63,338 bases of DNA. Source: Nitrososphaerota archaeon (GTDB lineage Archaea > Thermoproteota > Nitrososphaeria > Nitrososphaerales > Gagatemarchaeaceae). Where the stretch lies: NCBI GenBank assembly GCA_028866945.1, contig JAGWHE010000003.1:1-63338 (forward strand), read 5' to 3'. Both the position numbers and the translations under genes were made by a program. Position 1 is the first letter of the stretch. Each line of letters opens with the position of its first letter. Positions 15,989 to 23,577 of this stretch are shown in pieces. The notes beneath the pieces are model-generated. The model was given only the letters and a program-made list of their open reading frames with translations. It was not told the DNA's origin and did not search any database.

Positions 15989-16052
15989 CTAACCTGGCTG
16001 AGCCAAGGGCCCGCGTTACGCGGCGGATTTGGGCGGCGATTAAAGCGTTTAT

Positions 16053-16682
16053 TCAATGTGGCGTGGTTTTGAGCCTCGGCTGGATAACTGACATGAACTT
16101 GGCGATTTCACATTGCTTGGTGACTCGTAGAGTGTAAACACCATCCGCTTCTGTCAGTCTGTTGCAGATAATCCCCAGCCGCGCCAGTTCTTCGGCGATT
16201 TGACCCATCAGCGTCTTGAGCTTGGTCCTTATCTGAAGTGCCAGAAGTCCGTCATACACTCTAGCATGGCCCTTGTAGGCTTTCGAGTACCTCCGATAGA
16301 TCGAGCCCTCGGCATGGTACACTCCACGGATACAAGGTACCACTTGACCTTGCTCGAAGATGACCCGGGGGATGGAAGCGTCACGCTTCTTGCCGAGAGG
16401 AAGACCGAGCGACTCGAAGTAATCCACCAGTGGCTTGCTGTAGACAACGTACCTGGTCGTGTTGTCACTGGTTCGGAGATAGAGCCTCCCGGTGACCCCT
16501 AACGATGACTCGAGAGTGGGCTTGACGAAAGTGTCGTAGTAAGGATACTCTGAAGCGTTGCCCGTGAGCGCCATCTCACTAATCCTCTTACCGCCGTAGT
16601 CATATCTCACCAGGCACCCGTCTCCGAGGTGCAACCCGATGACCTCGGCAAGTTCGGGTGGAATCGTCGAGGGGATTTTCAT
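16053..16682 (-). CDS. LAGLIDADG homing endonuclease
   Basis: A 209-residue free-standing double-motif LAGLIDADG protein. Motif 1 is LAEVIGLHLGDG (residues 11-22, acidic Asp21). Motif 2 is IRGVYHAEG (118-126, acidic Glu125). Two such helices form the dimer-like core that cuts long asymmetric DNA sites. It lies 40 nt upstream of the intron-containing tRNA-Lys on the same strand. It is clearly more AT-rich than its neighbours (for example 25 G+C in the 60 bases from 16081), a sign of transfer. It has its own TATA-like GAAATATCG near 16704-16713. Target is unknown; the tRNA or its intron is a reasonable guess. Confidence 0.9.
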   Translation of the reverse strand: MKIPSTIPPELAEVIGLHLGDGCLVRYDYGGKRISEMALTGNASEYPYYDTFVKPTLESSLGVTGRLYLRTSDNTTRYVVYSKPLVDYFESLGLPLGKKRDASIPRVIFEQGQVVPCIRGVYHAEGSIYRRYSKAYKGHARVYDGLLALQIRTKLKTLMGQIAEELARLGIICNRLTEADGVYTLRVTKQCEIAKFMSVIQPRLKTTPH

Positions 16683-16793
16683 TGGTAGGTTAGGATGTAG
16701 GACGATATTTCACCTGAATTGGTCGCGTGACTTCCTTCCCCCCAGGGTTAGCCGAAAGTGAATGGCAAGTCGGAAGTAGAATCTTCCCTGGGA

Positions 16794-16811
16794 ATGCAGG
16801 CACCCCTGCAT
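16794..16811. repeat. Hairpin ATGCAGG-CACC-CCTGCAT
   Basis: Perfect 7-bp arms with a 4-nt loop lie in the gap between the homing endonuclease and dph5, upstream of the dph5 TATA box. It may be a terminator or operator; nothing else supports a role. Confidence 0.35.
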
Positions 16812-16828
16812 GCGACGCCTTCACTGTT

Positions 16829-16836
16829 GATATACC
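16829..16836 (+). promoter_or_regulatory. TATA box of dph5
   Basis: GATATACC lies about 25 nt before ATG 16858, so the dph5 message is predicted to be leaderless. Confidence 0.45.
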
Positions 16837-16857
16837 ACAATTGGCTCCGGCGACAGA

Positions 16858-17898
16858 ATGGGCAGTCTTGCCTTCGTCGGCCTTGGACTGGGGCCCAAGG
16901 GGGCCACGCTCGAGGGCATCGACGAGTTGAGGGCTTCCGACGTGATATACCTCGAGTACTACACGACGCCCCATGAGCCGAGCCTGCTGGACGAGCTGGC
17001 CCGGGCTACGGGAAGGAGCCCGATCGTCGTCGACAGAGAGTTCGTCGAGGACGGAGGGAGGATTCTGTCAGAGGCCGCGGTCAAGAAGGTCGCGCTCGCG
17101 GTCTTGGGTGACCCGATGGTGGCGACCACCCACGGGGAGCTGCAGGCCCGGGCGATAAGACAGGGAGTGGAGACGAGGGTGATCCACTCGGCCACGATCG
17201 CATCAGCCGCCGCCGGCGCTTCGGGGCTGCACTCGTACAAGTTCTCGAGGACGGTTACGGTCACCAGGGAGTCGGTGAGAAAGCTCACGCAGGCGTACCA
17301 CATCCTGCACCAGAACCTGCTGGAAGGGGCGCACACCCTCCTGCTCCTGGAATACGACGTCAAAAGCGGCGAAGGGGTGACCCCCGCGGCCGCGATGGCA
17401 GGGCTGCTGTTGGCGGAGGGGAACTTCAAGCGCGGCGTGGTCGACGGGGAGACCTTCGCCCTTGTCCTGTCCAGGGTCGGTAGGGCGGACGCGAAGTCAA
17501 CCGCCGGCGTCTTCGACGGGCTCGCGAAGGCCGACTACGGGGAGCCGCCGCACTGCGTCGTCATCCCGGGGAAGCTGCACTTCTCCGAGGTCGAAGCGAT
17601 ATCCGCCATCTTCGGCGTCCCCGAGGGGTCCGCGAAGAGCAACTCGGACAGGGTGCTGCGGACCGCGCAGACGCTGGTGCCGAGGTACGTGTCAAAGACG
17701 AGGAAGGCGCTCGATTCGGTGAGGCCCAAGCTCGGGCCGCAGTACGAGCACGTGCTCGAGAACGCGGAGCTCTACGTGAAGGATGCTGAGAACTTCCTGG
17801 CCAACGGCGAAGACGAGATGGCGATGCTCAGCATCGGCTATGCCGAAGGGCTTTTGGACTCGTTGGCGTTCGCCGGGGTTGTCAAGATTGACTGGTGA
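16858..17898 (+). CDS. dph5: Diphthine synthase (Dph5) fused to a DUF357 domain
   Basis: A 346-residue protein, longer than the usual 255-270. The N-terminal 260 residues are a SAM-dependent tetrapyrrole-methylase-fold diphthine synthase: FVGLGLGPKGATLEGIDELR, YLEYYTTP, VLGDPMVATTHGEL, ASAAAGASGLHSYKFSRTVT. It methylates the modified His of elongation factor 2 on the path to diphthamide. The last 75 or so residues (LVPRYVSKTRKALDSVRP to GYAEGLLDSLAF) form an all-helical DUF357 domain. It is 3 nt upstream of the nucleotidyltransferase gene. A leaderless start fits a TATA box at 16829. Confidence 0.95.
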   Translation: MGSLAFVGLGLGPKGATLEGIDELRASDVIYLEYYTTPHEPSLLDELARATGRSPIVVDREFVEDGGRILSEAAVKKVALAVLGDPMVATTHGELQARAIRQGVETRVIHSATIASAAAGASGLHSYKFSRTVTVTRESVRKLTQAYHILHQNLLEGAHTLLLLEYDVKSGEGVTPAAAMAGLLLAEGNFKRGVVDGETFALVLSRVGRADAKSTAGVFDGLAKADYGEPPHCVVIPGKLHFSEVEAISAIFGVPEGSAKSNSDRVLRTAQTLVPRYVSKTRKALDSVRPKLGPQYEHVLENAELYVKDAENFLANGEDEMAMLSIGYAEGLLDSLAFAGVVKIDW

Positions 17899-17901
17899 CA
17901 G

Positions 17902-18501
17902 ATGAAACCCAAGCGCGTCCTCGCGGCAGTGTTCTCCTTCGGCATCCAGAGAAAGAAGGCGGACCCCGAGTCCCTTTCCCGGCTCCTCGGGCTGACGAGA
18001 GCCGAGGCGGAGGCCGAAGTCGAGCGTCTGTCGGGGAAGGGGCTCCTGAAGTCCGTTCGGGGGAGGGTCTACCTTACCCCAAAGGGGAGGAAGGCGATCA
18101 AGGTGGTCTTCATCGGCGGCGGCTTCGAGATCATCCACTACGGCCACGTCCACACCATAACCAGGGCGAAGGAGTTGGGAGACGCGCTGGTGGTCTCGGT
18201 AGCCAGGGACAGCACCATCAGACGGCGGAAGAACAGGGAGCCGATAGTAGGCGAGGAAGACAGGGTCAAGCTCCTGTCCTCGCTGAGGCAGGTGGACGCC
18301 GCGATTCTCGGGGTCAAGGGGGACATCTACGTGACCCTCCAGAAGGTGGGCCCGGACGTCGTCGCCCTGGGGTACGACCAGTATCACATGGAGGATGAGA
18401 TACTGAAGCAGGCCAGGAAGCGGGGGATGAAGCTCAGAGTGGTGAGGCTGGACTCCCCTTACCCGGGGATAAAGACGAGCAGGCTCCTGAGCGAGCTCTA
18501 G
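17902..18501 (+). CDS. Winged-helix plus cytidylyltransferase-fold protein (RibL-type FAD synthetase family)
   Basis: A 199-residue protein in two parts. Residues 1-65 look like a winged helix (LSRLLGLTRAEAEAEVERLS, then LLKSVRGRVYLTPKGRKAI). From residue 68 there is a nucleotidyltransferase: VVFIGGGFEIIHYGHVHTI with the HxGH motif, VVSVARDSTIRRRK, and a closing IKTSRLLSEL. Archaeal relatives include RibL FAD synthetase, which adenylylates FMN. The specific substrate is an inference. It follows the Dph5-DUF357 gene by 3 nt; DUF357 and this family are often neighbours in archaea. Confidence 0.85.
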   Translation: MKPKRVLAAVFSFGIQRKKADPESLSRLLGLTRAEAEAEVERLSGKGLLKSVRGRVYLTPKGRKAIKVVFIGGGFEIIHYGHVHTITRAKELGDALVVSVARDSTIRRRKNREPIVGEEDRVKLLSSLRQVDAAILGVKGDIYVTLQKVGPDVVALGYDQYHMEDEILKQARKRGMKLRVVRLDSPYPGIKTSRLLSEL

Positions 18502-19211
18502 GCGCCCGCCAGCTTCTTCTCGAGACGCGCCATGGTGCTGCTGACGGACTCCCTCCCGATCTCCTCGGCGAGCAGGCCCCTGGTGTCCTCTACGAGCATC
18601 CTGGCGACGTCGATCTTCCGGCGCGCGCCGTTAACCACGTGATCGTAGACGGCGAGGGGGGAGCACATTGAATAGAGACCTTCCATGACTGCGAAGTACT
18701 TCTTCGCCTTCGGCAGCTTCCGCTGAAGTATTGAGTCGAGGACGAGGCGCTTGAGCTCCCCCACCGCGTCCAGGAGCCCGAGGAGGTAGGCTTCGGGGGA
18801 GGCGCCCAGGTCCGCCATTGAGGGGATCTCGTCGCCCTTGGCGAGCGAGATGACTGCGCTCGCTTCGACGACCTCGGCCTCCGGGGAGACGAGGTATCGC
18901 GAGACGGAGCCGTCTGACGACTTCTTGAGCGACTTCATGAGCCCCTTTGCCTTCGCGAGCTCCTTCTCACCCTCCTTCAGCCTGCCAGTATGGACGTCGA
19001 TGATGGCCCTCGAGGATGCGGCGATGACGTCTCTGCTGTCCTTCAACACGCGGTCGCGCCGTTCGAGCTGCTCGGAGAGGCGCGACTCCATCCCCTTGAT
19101 CGAGCGCCTGACTTCTTCCAAGGCTTGGCACCGGCCGCCCCCACCCGTGATAAGCTTACCTTCGGCAGGGGGAGCTTCAGCGACGCCCCCAGCGGCGGCG
19201 GGTCCCGCCAT
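18498..19211 (-). CDS. Translin family protein
   Basis: A helical protein of up to 237 residues matching the translin/TRAX fold: VRRSIKGMESRLSEQLERRD, then RDVIAASSRAIIDVHTGRL. The C-terminal half has VGELKRLVLDSILQRKLPKA and KYFAVMEGLYSMCSPLAVYD. Translins bind RNA/single-stranded DNA as ring oligomers, and TRAX-type subunits can be RNases. Catalytic residues cannot be judged here. The first 30 or so residues are low-complexity Ala/Gly/Pro and lie across a promoter-like region, so the true start may be further in, for example TTG near 19121. The 3' end overlaps the nucleotidyltransferase gene by 4 nt. Confidence 0.85.
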   Translation of the reverse strand: MAGPAAAGGVAEAPPAEGKLITGGGGRCQALEEVRRSIKGMESRLSEQLERRDRVLKDSRDVIAASSRAIIDVHTGRLKEGEKELAKAKGLMKSLKKSSDGSVSRYLVSPEAEVVEASAVISLAKGDEIPSMADLGASPEAYLLGLLDAVGELKRLVLDSILQRKLPKAKKYFAVMEGLYSMCSPLAVYDHVVNGARRKIDVARMLVEDTRGLLAEEIGRESVSSTMARLEKKLAGA

Positions 19212-19217
19212 GGAACG

Positions 19218-19228
19218 CTTTTACATAC
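19218..19228 (+). promoter_or_regulatory. TATA-like box of the Hjc gene
   Basis: CTTTTACATAC lies about 25-30 nt before GTG 19253 and predicts a leaderless transcript. The complement may also serve the divergent translin gene. Confidence 0.4.
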
Positions 19229-19252
19229 TTCCAGACGATAGCTGGTTCGCAG

Positions 19253-19561
19253 GTGCCTAATCGCAACTACATCCGCGGGCGCAGCACTGAATACCGGGCG
19301 ATGCTGACGCTGAAGAAAGACGGTTGGGTGGTCTCGAGGAGCGCGGCGTCGCATGGCGCAGTGGACGTCTTCGCAGCCAAAGATGGGAGGCTCCTGCTGC
19401 TCCAGGTGAAGAGCGGCAAGGCGAGGGCGACGAAGGAGGAGCTGGAGGAGCTCGCCAGGTGGGGGGAGAGCTCGAACGGGGACGCCGAGGTGTGGTACTA
19501 CAAGGGGAGGGGGAAGGTGGTCAGGAGGAGGGTTCACGCCGCGAAGAGGGGACCGAACTGA
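19253..19561 (+). CDS. hjc: Holliday junction resolvase Hjc
   Basis: A 102-residue archaeal Hjc-type nuclease that cuts four-way DNA junctions. The PD-(D/E)xK core is visible: GRSTEYRAMLTLKKDGWVVS with the first Glu, SHGAVDVFAA with the metal-binding Asp, and LLLLQVKSGKA, where QVK stands for the usual ExK. The start is GTG 19253. It is followed, with overlapping codons, by a small zinc-finger gene. Confidence 0.92.
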   Translation: MPNRNYIRGRSTEYRAMLTLKKDGWVVSRSAASHGAVDVFAAKDGRLLLLQVKSGKARATKEELEELARWGESSNGDAEVWYYKGRGKVVRRRVHAAKRGPN

Positions 19562-19716
19562 AGGCGAAGTGTTTCTTCTGCGACATCGAGCTAGAGGTGG
19601 TGCTCCACACCTTCAAGGTGGGACCCCGCGAAGAGCCTGTCTGCGAGGAGTGCCACATGAAGACCGTCAACAGGGTGAAGGCGAAGGCAGGTGAGGGGCA
19701 GGAAGAGTCAGGCTGA
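19558..19716 (+). CDS. Small zinc-finger protein
   Basis: A 52-residue frame with two CxxC knuckles: KAKCFFCDIELEVVLH and EEPVCEECHMKTVNR. The likely start is the CTG at 19558, which overlaps the Hjc stop (CTGA). No ATG, GTG or TTG is available near, so a non-standard start or translational coupling is implied. Function is unknown. It overlaps the end of the convergent TPR-like gene by 9 nt. Confidence 0.6.
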   Translation: MKAKCFFCDIELEVVLHTFKVGPREEPVCEECHMKTVNRVKAKAGEGQEESG

Positions 19717-20067
19717 GGCGCAGGCGCGCTTCAGCTCATGGATGAGGGTGGAGCACTCGGTGAACCTCTCTTCATCGTCCTCCCGGCGGTAGCAGTCGAG
19801 CGCCTTCTCGTAGTCCCCCAGGGCGCTTAGGGCCTTGATGGCCGGGGTGAGGGTGGGCTCCGAGAGGATGAGCCGCCCCGCCGTCTCGAACCATCCGGCT
19901 GCGTCTTCGTACTGCTCCAGTTGGTAGAAGCAGCTGGCGATGGACTCGCAGGCGTCGACCTTCTGAGGGGAAGAGGAGAACTTCTCGAACTGGTCCTTCA
20001 GGATGTATACGGCGGGGTTCCCGCTTCGCATCTTCCCGACCCTGAACCCTTCGGAGAAGTCGCGCAA
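19708..20067 (-). CDS. TPR-like helical protein
   Basis: A 119-residue protein built of helical pairs resembling tetratricopeptide repeats: IASCFYQLEQYEDAAGWFET and ALSALGDYEKALDCYRREDD. Such folds mediate protein contacts. No partner can be named. It is convergent with the small zinc-finger gene. Confidence 0.7.
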   Translation of the reverse strand: MRDFSEGFRVGKMRSGNPAVYILKDQFEKFSSSPQKVDACESIASCFYQLEQYEDAAGWFETAGRLILSEPTLTPAIKALSALGDYEKALDCYRREDDEERFTECSTLIHELKRACASA

Positions 20068-20145
20068 CGGCCGGACATCGCCCCGGACGGCCTATCTGCA
20101 GGGTGCTCTAGTTTTGTTGAGCCAAAAATCAAAGGGGATGGAGCA

Positions 20146-20634
20146 TCAGTCGGACTTCAGGACCGCGATCTCGGCCTCCCTGAGCCTCCGCCTGGTCATC
20201 GCCTCCTTCTGGCGCCGCTTCTCTTCTTTGGTGGTCGCAATGAGCGGGGGGATCTGCGTCGGCCGCCCCTTCTCGTCCAGTGCTACGTATGTGAGGTAGC
20301 AGGAGCCTGTATGGGTCCCCTTGCGGGTGGTGGGATCGACCGCCTCGAGGCGGACGCCTATCTCCATCGATGTGTGGCCGACGCAGTTGACCGCGGCCTT
20401 GAGTAGGAGGAGGTTCCCGACGTATACCGGGGCGTAGAAGTTCATCCTGTCGATGGACGCCGTGACGACGTTCCGCCCGGCGTGGCGCCAGGCGACGATG
20501 GCGGCTATCTCGTCCATGTACTTCATAATCGAGCCTCCGAAAACGTTTCCGATCACATTGGCGTCGGTGGGCATCATGAGCCTGGCCGTGGTCATCTCCG
20601 AGTCGGACACCTTCTTCCCCTTCAACTTGGACAA
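20146..20634 (-). CDS. Acyl-CoA thioesterase, hotdog fold (YciA/BACH-like)
   Basis: A 162-residue single hotdog domain. The core MPTDANVIGNVFGGSIMKYM and the segment IVAWRHAGRNVVTASIDRMN fit the YciA/cytosolic acyl-CoA hydrolase group, with the Asn-x-Phe-Gly-Gly turn and Asp in the active helix. The C-terminal tail is highly charged (KEEKRRQKEAMTRRRLREAE). It hydrolyses acyl-CoA to free acid and CoA. The frame stays open to an ATG at 20694, but a TATA element at 20659-20671 indicates the TTG at 20634 (SKLKGKKVSDSE follows). It fits the acyl-CoA theme at 39-46 kb. Confidence 0.88.
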   Translation of the reverse strand: MSKLKGKKVSDSEMTTARLMMPTDANVIGNVFGGSIMKYMDEIAAIVAWRHAGRNVVTASIDRMNFYAPVYVGNLLLLKAAVNCVGHTSMEIGVRLEAVDPTTRKGTHTGSCYLTYVALDEKGRPTQIPPLIATTKEEKRRQKEAMTRRRLREAEIAVLKSD

Positions 20635-20658
20635 GTGAGGTTTCCCGGCTGGGTGGAA

Positions 20659-20671
20659 GTTGATAAATGTG
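20659..20671. promoter_or_regulatory. TATA-like box shared by divergent thioesterase and MBL genes
   Basis: GTTGATAAATGTG on plus lies about 30 nt before ATG 20700. Its complement CACATTTATCAAC lies about 30 nt before TTG 20634. One element therefore appears to drive two leaderless genes. Confidence 0.5.
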
Positions 20672-20699
20672 AACCGGGGCTCGGACGGGAGCACAGGAC

Positions 20700-21302
20700 A
20701 TGATCGTGCGGCAGCTCAGGGTGGGGACCATGGACAACTTCTCGTACCTAGTGGTGGATGAGAGGAGCAGGGAGGCCATGGTGGTCGACTCCGGCTGGGA
20801 GACTGGGCCGGTCGAGAAGGCTGCCTCTGAGACCGGTGCGAAGGTGAAGTACGTCGTAGCGACCCATGAGCACTTCGACCACGCAGCGACCCTGGACGAC
20901 CTGGCAAGGGCATGTGGCGCGCAGGTCGTCGCCCACGAGGAGTCGCCGGTGAGGGCCGACGTCAGGGTCAAGGACGGGTCAGAGCTGGCGTTCGGGGAGG
21001 CCAGGGTCAGGGTGATGCACACCCCGGGTCACACCGAGGACAGCGTCTGCCTGTATGACGGCGGGAATGTGTTCACGGGGGACACGTTGTTCGTAGGGAC
21101 CATCGGCCGCTTCGAGGCGTCGAGGGCGGAGGACATGTACAGGAGCCTCTACGAGGTGATCATGCGGCTCCCGGGGGGGACGGAGATGTATCCGGGGCAC
21201 GACTACGGGAGCGTCCCCCATCGGACGCTGAAGGAAGAAGGCGATGCGAACCCGTACCTCGGATGCAAGGACCTCAGGAGCTTCATTTCGCTCTTCGGAT
21301 GA
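20700..21302 (+). CDS. MBL-fold hydrolase, glyoxalase II-like
   Basis: A 200-residue metallo-beta-lactamase-fold protein. Metal ligands are visible in ATHEHFDHAAT (HxHxDH), in MHTPGHTEDSVCLYDG (His), in FTGDTLFVGTIGRFEAS (Asp), and in YPGHDYGSVPH (His). This is the pattern of glyoxalase II and related thioester hydrolases. Its substrate is not known. It starts on ATG 20700 near a shared TATA box. Its last 20 nt overlap the convergent threonine dehydratase gene. Confidence 0.9.
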   Translation: MIVRQLRVGTMDNFSYLVVDERSREAMVVDSGWETGPVEKAASETGAKVKYVVATHEHFDHAATLDDLARACGAQVVAHEESPVRADVRVKDGSELAFGEARVRVMHTPGHTEDSVCLYDGGNVFTGDTLFVGTIGRFEASRAEDMYRSLYEVIMRLPGGTEMYPGHDYGSVPHRTLKEEGDANPYLGCKDLRSFISLFG

Positions 21303-22260
21303 GGATAGAGCGGAGGAGGTCGACGGAGATGTTGCCCCCGCTTATCACCAGGGCGACCTTCCGCCCTGGCTCCGCCTTCAGCGGCCCTTTCATGGCCGCC
21401 AGGGGGGAGGCCCCCGAGGGCTCTGCGAGCACCCTGGCCTTGGTCAAGAGCTCGAAGACGGCGTCTTCAAGCTCAGCGTCGTCCACGAGCCCGATCTTGT
21501 CGACGAGCATCCTCACGGCTTCGAAGGTGAGCTCCCCAGGGATCGCAGCCTGCATGCCGTCGGCTATCGTCTTCCCGGGGACGATCCTCTCCCTCTTGCC
21601 GTCTCTGACTGACACGTACATCGAAGGGATGGCCACCGTCTCTGCGCCGTAGACGCGCACCCGGGGGATCGACCCCTTCAACGCCAGGGCCACGCCTGAG
21701 ATCAGCCCCCCTCCCCCAATGGCGACGGCGGCCGCCTCTAGGTCGGGCTGCTGGCGGGCCATTTCAAGGCCGCAGGTGCCCTGGCCTGCGATGATGTCTC
21801 TGTCGTCGAAGGCATGGACGAATGTCATTCCGCGCTTCTTGGCCGTCCCCAGGGCAGCCTCGTAGGCGGCGTCGTAGCCCGCCCCGCCCCTGATTATCTC
21901 TGCCCCCTGCTCCTCGATGGCCATCAGCTTCTGGGGATTGACCGCCTCGGGGACGCAGACCGTGGCCCGGACGCCGAACCGTTTGGCGGAGTAGGCGATG
22001 GCGAGGCCGTGGTTCCCGGAGGAAGCGGTGACCACCCCCTTCGCGAGGGCTGACTGTGGGAGGGAGAGGAGCTTGTTCATGGCGCCCCTGAGCTTGAAGA
22101 CGTGGATGGGAAACGAGGTCTCGAGCTTCAGAAAGACCTCCCGGCCGAGGAGATCGGAGATGCCTTTGGAGTACTCTAAGGGGGTCGGAGGGACGTACTC
22201 ACGGATCCTCGCCTCCGCGGCTTCGATGTCCTTCAGGGACGGGAGGCCGGCCTGGCTCAT
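21283..22260 (-). CDS. Threonine dehydratase / threonine ammonia-lyase
   Basis: A 325-residue fold-type II PLP enzyme. The PLP Lys lies in HVFKLRGAMNKL, the substrate loop is TASSGNHGLAIAYSAKR, and the phosphate-binding turn is AIGGGGLISG. There is no C-terminal ACT domain, so it resembles the catabolic or unregulated form that makes 2-oxobutanoate and ammonia from threonine. Serine dehydratase or racemase activity is possible. The start is ATG 22260 (SQAGLPSLKDIEAAEA), overlapping the FEN-1 stop by 4 nt. Translational coupling to fen is likely. Confidence 0.92.
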   Translation of the reverse strand: MSQAGLPSLKDIEAAEARIREYVPPTPLEYSKGISDLLGREVFLKLETSFPIHVFKLRGAMNKLLSLPQSALAKGVVTASSGNHGLAIAYSAKRFGVRATVCVPEAVNPQKLMAIEEQGAEIIRGGAGYDAAYEAALGTAKKRGMTFVHAFDDRDIIAGQGTCGLEMARQQPDLEAAAVAIGGGGLISGVALALKGSIPRVRVYGAETVAIPSMYVSVRDGKRERIVPGKTIADGMQAAIPGELTFEAVRMLVDKIGLVDDAELEDAVFELLTKARVLAEPSGASPLAAMKGPLKAEPGRKVALVISGGNISVDLLRSILIRRAK

Positions 22261-23279
22261 CCGAACCACTTCTCCAGCGTCTCTGACTGCGGCGCCTTGG
22301 TCTGGAGCCTGGCGACCGCCGCGTCCACCCTGTCCCTCGAGAAGGAGTGCTCGTTCACGAGGAAGGACGAGACCCTCTGCTTGTCCAGCCCCTTCCACTC
22401 GGGCCTCACCCCTTTCGTCGCAGGGGCATCGAGGTAGAGTTTCCTGATCTCGCCGAAGTTGATCTCTGAGAGGGGCCCGGAGAGCTCCTTGATCTCCTCA
22501 AGGCGGCCGTACTTCTTGAGGTACTTCAGTGCCGTCGCTGGGCCGACCCCCTCGAAGCCGTCGGGGTTGAAGTCCGTCCCCAGTAGTATCGCGTAGTCCA
22601 CGAGCTGCTCCCTCGTCAACCCCGTGGCGGCCAGGACGGAGGAGAGCGTGATCCTCTCAGGGACGACGTTCACCACTATCCCCTTGCTTGGGAGGCGGCG
22701 CTTTCCGGATATTGTGACGTTGCGCACGAGCACGGGGGCGCCGAAGACCAGGGAGTCGTGGTCCTGAGAGGCGACGGCGTTCACCGTCCCCTCGATGGCC
22801 ATCACCGAGGCCTGGGCCTCGCCTTCGGACGGGGCGTCCACCCAGGGGATTCCCATGGCGTCAAGCAGCTCCTTGGCGTCGGCGACCATGTCCCTCCTCA
22901 GCACCGTGGACGCTTCGGCGAACTTCCTCGCCTGGGGCATGTCCCCGGCTTGGAGGGCGCGGAGGTACTGGTCCTTGGCCTCCCTCCTCTGCTCCGACCT
23001 GCGGCGTATCTCCTCCATCTTCAGTTCAGGGGGCCTGCCGTCGAAGACGTAGACCAGCTTCATCCCGAGCTCGAGGAGGTTGACGTTCCTGTAGAAGAGC
23101 CCCGAGATGTGCGAGGTCACCCTCCCCTGGGAGTCCTTCAGGTGGCCTCCGTCCATCCCGCGGATTATCGCCAGAAACTGGTAGAGTGTGTTGTAGCCGT
23201 CGACGGCCAGGGTCCACCCCCTGATGTCTTCGAGCTGTATCTTCTCGCGGGGGATTGAGTCCCCAAAATCGACGCCCAT
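22257..23279 (-). CDS. fen: Flap endonuclease 1 (FEN-1)
   Basis: A 340-residue structure-specific nuclease of replication and repair that removes 5' flaps. Acidic metal ligands are visible in TLAVDGYNTLYQFL, KLVYVFDGRPPELK, DAPSEGEAQASVMA and VASQDHDSLVFGAP. The helix-hairpin-helix region is GTDFNPDGFEGVGPATALKY. The C-terminus TLEKWFG is a PCNA-interacting peptide. Length is normal. It overlaps the threonine dehydratase start by 4 nt. Confidence 0.97.
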   Translation of the reverse strand: MGVDFGDSIPREKIQLEDIRGWTLAVDGYNTLYQFLAIIRGMDGGHLKDSQGRVTSHISGLFYRNVNLLELGMKLVYVFDGRPPELKMEEIRRRSEQRREAKDQYLRALQAGDMPQARKFAEASTVLRRDMVADAKELLDAMGIPWVDAPSEGEAQASVMAIEGTVNAVASQDHDSLVFGAPVLVRNVTISGKRRLPSKGIVVNVVPERITLSSVLAATGLTREQLVDYAILLGTDFNPDGFEGVGPATALKYLKKYGRLEEIKELSGPLSEINFGEIRKLYLDAPATKGVRPEWKGLDKQRVSSFLVNEHSFSRDRVDAAVARLQTKAPQSETLEKWFG

Positions 23280-23319
23280 CGCTGTAGCCGCCCATAGCCC
23301 GTTCGATTTATCGGTTCGG

Positions 23320-23577
23320 TCACTCGCTGATGCGAGGCATCCGCGGTTCCTCGGTGGGCTTCTCCTGGAACTCCACGCGGCGCTTGTCCTTGGCCACCCA
23401 CCTGACCGTTATCAGCCCCAGGATCTCGAGCTGCATTAGGATCTTGTCGAGCTCGTCCGGGGAGCACTTGCTGCCGTTCTTGTTGAGGGCCTCCAGGAGG
23501 TCGACGTCGGTGGCGCTCTTCTTCTCCTTCATCCACTCAAACGCGGCGTATCTTAGGGGGTATCGCATATGGTCCAC
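23320..23577 (-). CDS. Small winged-helix-like protein
   Basis: An 85-residue protein (MDHMRYPLRYAAFEWMKEKK). The helices around ATDVDLLEALNKNGSKCSPD and ELDKILMQLEILGLITVRWV, ending in a beta strand pair, look like a winged helix. It may bind nucleic acid. It lies 40 nt upstream of fen on the same strand. No closer assignment is possible. Confidence 0.65.
   Translation of the reverse strand: MDHMRYPLRYAAFEWMKEKKSATDVDLLEALNKNGSKCSPDELDKILMQLEILGLITVRWVAKDKRRVEFQEKPTEEPRMPRISE

Larger units (their letters stand above)
15903..16012 (-). tRNA. tRNA-Lys(CTT) with an anticodon-loop intron and a D-arm insertion
   Basis: The acceptor stem GGGCCCT pairs perfectly with AGGGCCC, followed by discriminator G and an encoded CCA (to 15900). 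The T arm is GTGGG-TTCGAAT-CCCAC. The anticodon stem is GCTGG/CCAGC. Removal of 15939-15954 leaves the 7-nt loop CTCTTAA with anticodon CTT (15956-15958). The D arm starts normally (GCTC AGCCAGGTTAG), but 19 extra nt (15970-15988) precede AGC. Removing both gives a standard 75-nt tRNA-Lys. A TATA-like CGCTTTAATC lies at 16039-16048. Confidence 0.9.

Noticed and set aside
15760-16056. A 98-codon minus-strand frame running through the tRNA
   Set aside because: It covers the tRNA-Lys gene in full, so most of the translation is an artefact. Only the tail, in a different frame, hints at an endonuclease remnant.
15900-16700. An integrated element using tRNA-Lys as attachment site
   Set aside because: No integrase, no repeat of the tRNA 3' end, and no cargo genes are present. 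The homing endonuclease alone explains the transfer signal.
21283-22398. Threonine dehydratase starting 46 codons earlier at 22398
   Set aside because: The added residues overlap the FEN-1 coding end and look like out-of-frame translation. ATG 22260 gives the usual length.
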